A stretch of 64,000 nt of DNA, taken from assembly GCA_034509735.1 (NCBI GenBank), contig JACGWO010000001.1, positions 17,252,854 to 17,316,853 of the forward strand, written 5' to 3'. The position numbers and the translations under genes were made by a program. Numbering within the stretch: position 1 is the first letter of the stretch; each line of letters opens with the position of its first letter. The notes beneath the pieces are model-generated. The model had not been told where the DNA came from. It was given only the letters and a program-made list of their open reading frames with translations, and searched no databases. This stretch comes from Sesamum alatum. Taxonomy: Eukaryota > Streptophyta > Magnoliopsida > Lamiales > Pedaliaceae. Below are positions 57,261-64,000 of the stretch, in pieces.

Positions 57261-57650
57261 CTGAGGAATTTCCGCCACATACTGTCGTGGATTGACCTGT
57301 CTCACTGATAATTGACAATCCTGTACATAAAATAAAACGAGTTAACCTAGGAAAACCCTGCCGAACACCACAAAAACTAACACTACCATAACAACATACC
57401 ACAAACACATAATCGCAAAATCAGATACCTTGAGAAGATCAAGAGTGTCTGTTGCCATTCGACCTTTACTCGGCAATCCAAGCCGAACTTCATTCCTCTC
57501 CAAAGGCTTCTTATCCACATTCCCATTCACCACGGTAACTGGCGACGCCGCCGAGCAACACGAAACGGAGAATTTCACGGAGACGCAGTTACTAGACGGC
57601 GAAATTGAAGCCGGCAAACTTTGCAGGAAGATCGTCCGCATGACAGGCAT
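57261..57650 (-). pseudogene. HISN1: ATP phosphoribosyltransferase (HISN1), exons 1-2 only (A' copy)
   Basis: Exon 1 (57,650-57,429) and exon 2 (57,320-57,261) give the same 94 residues as the A copy, without a single amino-acid change; the one difference noted is a 1-bp indel in intron 1. Splice sites are intact. The rest of the enzyme is absent. If transcribed, it would give a transit peptide with a short enzyme stub. Confidence 0.85.
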
Positions 57651-57749
57651 TTGTTTTCGATCAAATTTACATAATTACAAATATTTTTTTATTATTTAAA
57701 AAATTATAAATAAATTTGTAAATAACTCATTTTAATACGTTTTTTATAT

Positions 57750-60260
57750 TGTAATTTACCATTTACAAATTATATTTGGTCTACCCAAAACACTTTGTTT
57801 GGGGTGTTTCGGGAGATTTTAGCCCATTCACAACACGATTTTAATTACATACAAACATATATATATATAGCAAATCAATAGTTGACAAAAATCAGTCAAT
57901 TTTAACCGAATAATAATTTAGGGTGATTTTGAATTTTTTAATTTAAGAAAAAATCTCATTGGTTGAAATCTCATACATTTTAAATTAAAACTTAAATTTG
58001 TATTTATCTAAAAATCATATATTCAAGATTAGTGTTTATCGATGAGTTTGTAGGATGGTCGGGTCTCCATGCCAACTCGACCAAGAGCCAAGTTATTATT
58101 TCCAAATCTGCGTCGGTCGTTAAGGACTCCATCCTCGATATCCTTGGCTTCCAGGAAGGTGTATTGCCCATTCGGTACTTGGGTGTCCCGTTAAAATCGT
58201 CACGGCTTACCATCTTTGACTGTGAACCCCTGCTCCACCGCATTGATCAGACAATTAGAGGGTGGGAAGCCATAAATCTCTCGTATGCGGCTCGTATCCA
58301 GCTCATCAAGTCCGTGTTATCATCATTGCATATTTATTGGGCGAGTGCTTTCTTCTTGCCGAAGGGAATGGTCAAGTTAATTGAGAAAAGGTTTAGACAA
58401 TTTCTCTGGCACGGGAGTGCATCCTCTGGAGTAGCTAAGGTCGCTTGGGACCAGATTTGCAGCAACAAGGATTATGGGGGATGGGAATTCGTAAGGTGGT
58501 CATGATGAATGAGGCGTTGATGAGTAAACACGTTTGGGATGTGATCCAGTTCAATGGCTCGTCTATTTGGGTGCAATGGCTCCGGCACTACCCGTTGGTG
58601 GACAAACCAATCTGGACGGCAAGTGATAAGGTTGGTTCATGGGGTTGGAGAAAATTGGTTCGGCTACGGGCATGTATAGGCCCGGCTGTGGGCTATATCG
58701 TCGGCAATGGAGAATCTATTTGGTTGTGGCATGACTCGTGACTTCCGGGAGGGCCGCTGATTGAGAGGTTCTCGTGGGCGCCGCAAGCCACGGGGCTGCC
58801 GGGAGACGCGTCACTTGCTTCGGTTATCACTGGAATCTGTTCATCCTGTGGCTAACCATTTTGCAGCGACTATCTCCGGAGATAGACCGTGGATAGAGGA
58901 TGGGACGAAACTTTGTGTGTTGTGTGCGGATGGAGCTATTGAATCCCATGAACATCTATTCTTTTAGTGTTCGTTCTCGAAAGCGTGCGTCTCCATGTTG
59001 CAGCATGAGGTGAGGTTTTCTTGGCCGGAGGTCCGGTGGTCAAAGGGTATTGGTTGGGCAAGTACGAGATGGAGAGGGCGTCACCTATGGAATGCGACGC
59101 AGCAGGCTCTTCTGGCATCCCTTGTTTATCATATATGGAAAACTGGTAATGCTAAACGGTTCGTGGGAGAAGATATTCATCCTCATGGGATGACTACCCG
59201 GGTGATCGAGGAAGTGAAGATGCGGTTGATGGGTGAAGAGCGGCGAGATACTTTACAAATTGTTGCTTTACTTCGTGTTTGGAAACTACCCCGGCAAGGG
59301 GCTGTTTAGTCGTTAGCAGAGAGAGAGCTTGTATTGTGATGTACATTATTATTTTCTGCTGCTTTGCAATTTACCTCTTCCAGAAAAAAAAAATATGTTA
59401 GTGTTTATTTGTACTAGATTATACCATCAAAATTAGGATACATATCAAATTTGTATTTATTTTAAACAATTGATATAAAAAAATATTTATCTTATTATTA
59501 ATTATTTATTTTTATTTTAATTATATACTTTTCAGTCACTAAACTTTTATCAATTTGTTGGTATATCTCATTTAGTAAATTCTTAATTTAATTAATCTGG
59601 TAAAATCATTATCTTTTATAATATATATCTTTCATTAACATATTTTTTTGATGATTTTATATTCGTTCATTGATATTGATAAAGTTAGTTTTTCATTTCA
59701 TTCAAATTAATATTTTTTCTGTTTCTTAGTTTTTTTATTAGATTTGATTTTTAAGATTTCATTATTATTTAGGTTTAGAAAATATAGGCCAATGCTTGAT
59801 TTGTTTACAAGATTATGTTACAAAATACATTATCTCATCCTCTCCCATATGAATATTTTTTTCCTTAGTAAAATAATTTTTCGAATGTTGCTCTATCAAA
59901 ATTTCAACAACAAATATATTGTAAGTTTCATAGGTTTGAATTTATTGCAATAAAAAATGGCGGTCATACTTGATAAAATATATGAATTTTTTAATTTCAA
60001 ATTTTGTTTATAATTTTTTCTAGAAAATAAAAAGACTTCTCTATGTATAACATGATAACATATATTCACTTATGTAAAAGGCACCCTGATAGAGAAGTGC
60101 TAGCTTCTTTTTCTGATGCATTTTCAAATCATTTTTTCTTTTGCTATTTGATATCTAATTTCACCATGCTTATGCATTTTTATTTTTGTGTTTTAGTTAA
60201 TCTTTTTCTTTTTTTAATTTTTTAAAAAAGATAATTGTTGTAGTTTTGACCGAATACTAA
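57750..60260 (+). repeat. Host element, A' copy
   Basis: Counterpart of 12,489-15,002, carrying the LINE at the same site. Joined at 60,261 to the MULE by a TTTTTGGT microhomology. Confidence 0.85.
58040..59395 (+). mobile_element. 5'-truncated LINE, A' copy
   Basis: Same insertion as 12,779-14,138, with target duplications at 58,028-58,039 and about 59,397-59,408. The reading frame is better preserved: 58,032-58,505 reads through GVPLKSS to the KDYGGW segment with one frameshift after it. It shares the 154-bp internal deletion with the A copy. Confidence 0.88.
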
Positions 60261-60638
60261 TTTTTGGTACCACTATTTATGCAATTATGGGTTTTGGTCC
60301 CATTAAACTCAAATTCAGGCTCATTTGGCCCCGACAAGTCATGTGTAGTGCACATGACTACTTGACTCCGTTAACTCCGTTAACTCCTCCATTTGGAGGG
60401 AAACATCACGTGCAAATGCCAAAAAGGAGGGAAAATTGTTATTATATATTAGGGCTGAAGTCACCCCAATTCCATTACCCATTTTTTCTCTTTCATTTCT
60501 TCACTTTTTGCTCTTCTTTTCGCCTCTTCTCTTCCTCACTTCATTCACCATTTTCCCTACTGTTTTTGTTTTAAATTTTTATTTTGGAGTATAATAAGCT
60601 GCTGAAAAATACCATCTTCCTCCTCATCTATACAAAGA

Positions 60639-60896
60639 AGATGTTTTTACTATTGTGGGATACAAGTTCGGATGAGAACCTCATGGACAAACCGAAATTC
60701 GGGAAGAAGATTCAACGCTTGTGTGAACTCTATGACCCCAGATGGATGCCATTATTTTGAGTGGGAAGATGGCCCTATGTGTGAACGAGCCAAGATTGTG
60801 ATTCCAGGTTTACAACGCAAGATAAATCAGTTAGAGGATGATGTAAAAGCAAAAGAAAAAGCCTTGAAGAAAAAGATGAAGAAATTGAAATGTTGA
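60639..60896 (+). pseudogene. zf-GRF ORF, A' copy, start codon lost
   Basis: Same protein as 15,519-15,806, but the ATG is ATA here (60,608-60,610). The next Met (60,672) starts after the first Cys ligand. The NPGRRF-type glycine is present (NSGRRF). Confidence 0.6.
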
Positions 60897-61229
60897 AGAT
60901 ATGACACTCAATGCATGGTTGCAAGGGATCCCCGTCAACTCCCATGATATGCAAGAACATGTCTTTTCATGCAAATCAACTGTGTATCTTGCACCATCAA
61001 AACATTGTATCTCATAATGGGTGTCATCCGACTTCATTGGGATGCAATCACTTGCTTTAGCCAAGTTCTTGTCCACAATCTTTTTTATTTTTGGGCAAAG
61101 TTTTTTGCCTTCCCAAAGTCTCTCAGCCCTGTCCCTAAGTTGCTGCATTCTGCTCATGATAAATTCCCTGATCCACTCCGACATTGTTAATACAGGCTTC
61201 TCTCTTGCTTCAAGGATACAACTGTTGAA
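60831..61229 (-). pseudogene. MULE transposase C-terminus with SWIM finger (A' copy)
   Basis: Uninterrupted reading NSCILEAREKPVLTMSEWI through RMQQLRDRAERLWEGKK to the SWIM finger CSCISWELTGIPCNH. It shows what the A copy looked like before the insertion. Truncated at the N-terminal side by the end of the duplicated block. Confidence 0.85.
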
Positions 61230-61358
61230 TAAAACATTCAAGGGCAAATGGTCAATTTCAGACATTTGGTTAAAAATTATAAACCTCGGATGGAGTATTG
61301 GTAAATTTTTAAACAACGATGGAGAATTTATAATTATATCAAACCTCAAGAAAGGTGG
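61230..61358. other. Short junction sequence of unknown origin
   Basis: About 130 bp between the end of block A' and the third host-element copy. No match to anything else in the window. Confidence 0.6.
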
Positions 61359-64000
61359 TTGTAATTTACCATTTACAAATTATATTTGGTCTACCCAAAA
61401 CACTTTGTTTGGGGTGTTTCGGGGGGTTTTAGCCCATTCACAACACGATTTTAATTACATACAAACATATATATATATATATATATATATAGCAAACCAA
61501 TAGTTGACCAAAATCAGTCAATTCTGACCGAATAATAATTTAGGGTGATTTTGAATTTTTTAATTTAAGAAAAAATCTCATTGGTTGAAATCTCATACAT
61601 TTTAAATTAAACCTTAAATTTGTATTTATCTAAAAATCATATATTCAAGATTAGTGTTTATCGATGAGTTTGTAGGATGGTCGGGTCTCCATGCCAACTC
61701 GACCAAGAACCAAGTTATTATTTCCAAATCTGCGTCGATCGTTAAGGACTCCATCCTCGATATCCTTGGCTTCTAGGAAGGTGTATTGCCCATTCGGTAC
61801 TTGGGTGTCCGATTAAAATCGTCACGGTTTACCATCTCTGACTGTGAACCCCTGCTCTACCGCATTGATCATAAAATTAGAGGGTGGGCATCCATAAATC
61901 TCTTGTATGCGGCTCGTATCCAGCTCATCAAGTCCGTGTTGTCGATATTGCATATTTATTGGGCGAGAGCTTTCTTTTTGCCGAAGGGAGTTGTCAAGTT
62001 AATTGAGAAAAGGTTCAGACAATTTCTCTGGCACGGGAGTGCATCCTCTGGAGTAGCTAAGGTCGCTTGGGACTAGATTTGCAGCAGCAAGGATTGTGGG
62101 GGATGGGGAATTCGTAAGGTGGCCGTGAATGAGGCATTGATGAGTAAGCACTTTTGGGATGTGATCCAGTTTAATGGCTCGTCTATTTGGGTGCAATGGC
62201 TCCGGCACTACCGATTGGTGGACAAACCAATCTGGTTGGCAAGTGATAAGGTTGGTTTATGGGGTTGGAGAAAATTGGTTCGACTACGGGCACGTATAGG
62301 CCCGGCTATGATCTATATCGTCGACAATGGAGAATCTATTTTGTTGTGGCATGACCCGTAGCTTCCGGGAGGGCGCTGATCTAGAGGTTCCCATGGGCGC
62401 CGCAGGCCACGGGGCTGCCGGGAGACGCATCACTTGCTTCGGTTATCATTGGAACGGCGTGGAGGTGGCCTGGTCTACTGCAGCTCCCGCACGCTAGAAG
62501 GAGAAGGAAACTGCTGCCTCAGTACAGTCCGCCTATGCGTTCTACCAACCTTCAAGTGGAGGAGTACCATGGGCAAATTTGTTGCGTGGCCCACTCAAAA
62601 TTTCCAGGAATCTGTTCATCCTGTGGCTAGCCATTTTGCAACGACTATCTACCGGAGATAGACTGTGGATAGAGGATGGGACGAAACTTTGTGTGTTGTG
62701 TGCGGATGGAGCTATTGAATCCCATGAACATCTATTCTTTTAGTGTTCGTTCTCGAAAGCGTGCATCTCCATGTTGCAGCATGAGGTGAGGATTTCTTGG
62801 CCGGAGGTCTGGTGGTCAGAGGGTATTGGTTGGGCAAGTACGAGATGGAAAGGGCGTCACCTATGGAATGCGATGCAGCGGGCTCTTCTGGCGTCCCTCG
62901 TTTATCATATATGGAAAACTCATAATGCTAAACGGTTCGTGGGAGAAGATATTCATCCTCATGGGACGACTCGCCAGGTGATCGAGGAAGTGAAATGCGG
63001 TTGATGGGCGAAAAGCGGCGAGATACTTTACAAACTGTTGCTTTACTTCGTGTTTGGAAACTACCACGGCAAGGGGCTGTTTAGTTGGTAGCAGAGAGAG
63101 AGCTTGTATTGTGATGTACATTATTATTTTCTACTTCTATGCAATTTACCTCTTCGAAAAAAAAAAAAGATTAGTGTTTATCTGTACTAGATTATACCAT
63201 CAAAATTAGGATACTAATCAAATTTGTATTTATTTTAAACAATTGATATTAAAAAAATATCTATCTTATTATTTATTATTTATTTTTATTTTAATCATAT
63301 ACTTTTCAGTCACTAAACTTATATCAATTTGTTGGTATATCTTATTTAGTAAATTCTTAATTTAATTAATCTGATAAAATCGTTATCTTTTATAATGTAT
63401 ATCTTTCATTAACATATTTTTTTGATGATTTTATATTCGTTCATTGATATTGATAAAGTTAGTTTTTAATTTCATTCAAATTAATATTTTTTTCTTTTTG
63501 TTAGTTTTTTTTATTGGATTTGATTTTTAATATTTCATTATTATTTAGGTTTAGAAAACATAAGCCAATGCTTGATTTGTTTACAAGATTATGTTACAAA
63601 ATACATTATCTCATCCTCTCCCATATGAATATTTTTTTCCTTAGTAAAATAATTTTTCGAATGTTGTTCTATCAAAATTTAACATCAAATATATTGTAAG
63701 TTTCATAGGTTTGAATTTATTGCAATACAAAATGACTGTCATACTTGATAAAGTATATGAATTTTTTAATTTCAAATTTTGTTTATAACTTTTTTTAGAA
63801 AATAAAAAGACTTCTCTATGTATAACATGATAACATAATATTCACTTATGTAAAAGGCCCCCTGATAGAGAAGTGCTAGCTTCTTTTTCTGATGCATTTT
63901 CAAATCATTTTTTCTTTTGCTATTTGATATCTAATTTCACCATGCTTATGCATTTTTATTTTTGTGTTTTAGTTAATCTTTTTCTTTTTTTAATTTTTTA
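61359..64000 (+). repeat. Third host-element copy, running off the right edge
   Basis: Begins TTGTAATTTACC as at 12,489 and 57,750, and carries the same LINE insertion. It is more diverged from the other two than they are from each other. Confidence 0.87.
61662..63169 (+). mobile_element. 5'-truncated LINE, third copy, retaining the segment deleted elsewhere
   Basis: Target duplications ATTAGTGTTTAT at 61,650-61,661 and 63,170-63,181, with an A-tail at 63,157-63,168. It retains about 154 bp (62,454-62,607) missing from the other two copies, including the start of the zf-RVT domain. Frameshifts and stops remain (TAG near 61,774, 62,074 and 62,359). Confidence 0.88.

Larger units (their letters stand above)
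60261..61229 (-). mobile_element. MULE fragment, A' copy, left end deleted
   Basis: Starts 43 bp into the terminal repeat (TTTTTGGTACCACTATTT) and lacks the outer end. It contains the zf-GRF ORF and the transposase C-terminus, and stops at 61,229. It has no PIF/Harbinger-like insertion; CATTGTTAATACAGG at about 61,184-61,198 is the empty site. Confidence 0.87.

Overview
This is nuclear DNA of a flowering plant, most probably a eudicot. It is AT-rich, contains many long noncoding stretches, and is packed with plant transposon families: CACTA, Helitron, Mutator/MULE, PIF/Harbinger-like, L1-type LINE and LTR-like sequence. The only plant genes I recognise are zinc-finger homeodomain (ZF-HD) genes and the first two exons of the plastid histidine-biosynthesis gene for ATP phosphoribosyltransferase (HISN1). 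The species cannot be named from this sequence.

Layout. The window is built from copies of itself. Block A (1 to about 17,180) and block A' (45,041 to about 61,229) are closely similar direct copies of about 16-17 kb. Each holds, in order, a Helitron end, two CACTA elements, two foldback repeats, an unrecognised 124-codon ORF, a ZF-HD gene, a zinc-finger-only derivative of that gene, HISN1 exons 1-2 on the minus strand, a LINE fragment and part of a Mutator element. A third, rearranged copy of part of this block lies at about 35,590-43,215, interrupted by about 2.7 kb of other sequence. Its ZF-HD gene has lost everything between promoter and homeodomain. A fourth homeodomain piece (33,810-34,152) is fused to a broken LINE. 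A third copy of the LINE-bearing element runs from 61,359 to the right edge.

The middle (12.5-29 kb) is a nested structure. An AT-rich host element with a Helitron-like 3' end at 25,014 received a LINE (12-bp target duplication) and a Mutator element (9-bp target duplication). The Mutator element later received a PIF/Harbinger-like insertion. About 3.66 kb covering the right half of the Mutator element was then duplicated in tandem. Two further copies of the host element, at 25.35-28.29 kb (inverted) and 28.30-29.14 kb (direct), keep the pre-insertion sites of the Mutator element and the LINE, so the order of events can be read from the window itself.

Genes. The best candidate for a working gene is the ZF-HD gene at 52,098-52,811 (237 aa, complete finger and homeodomain). 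Its copy at 6,831 has a 2-bp deletion that truncates the homeodomain. The finger-only ORFs at 10,959 and 56,220 resemble plant MINI ZINC FINGER proteins and could act as dimerisation-only partners of the full ZF-HD protein. The ZF-HD-type promoters carry a short tandem repeat whose copy number differs between loci. The Mutator element also carries a plus-strand zf-GRF ORF that overlaps the end of its own minus-strand transposase. Everything else coding-like is broken transposon sequence. No RNA genes, CRISPR arrays or organelle genes were seen.
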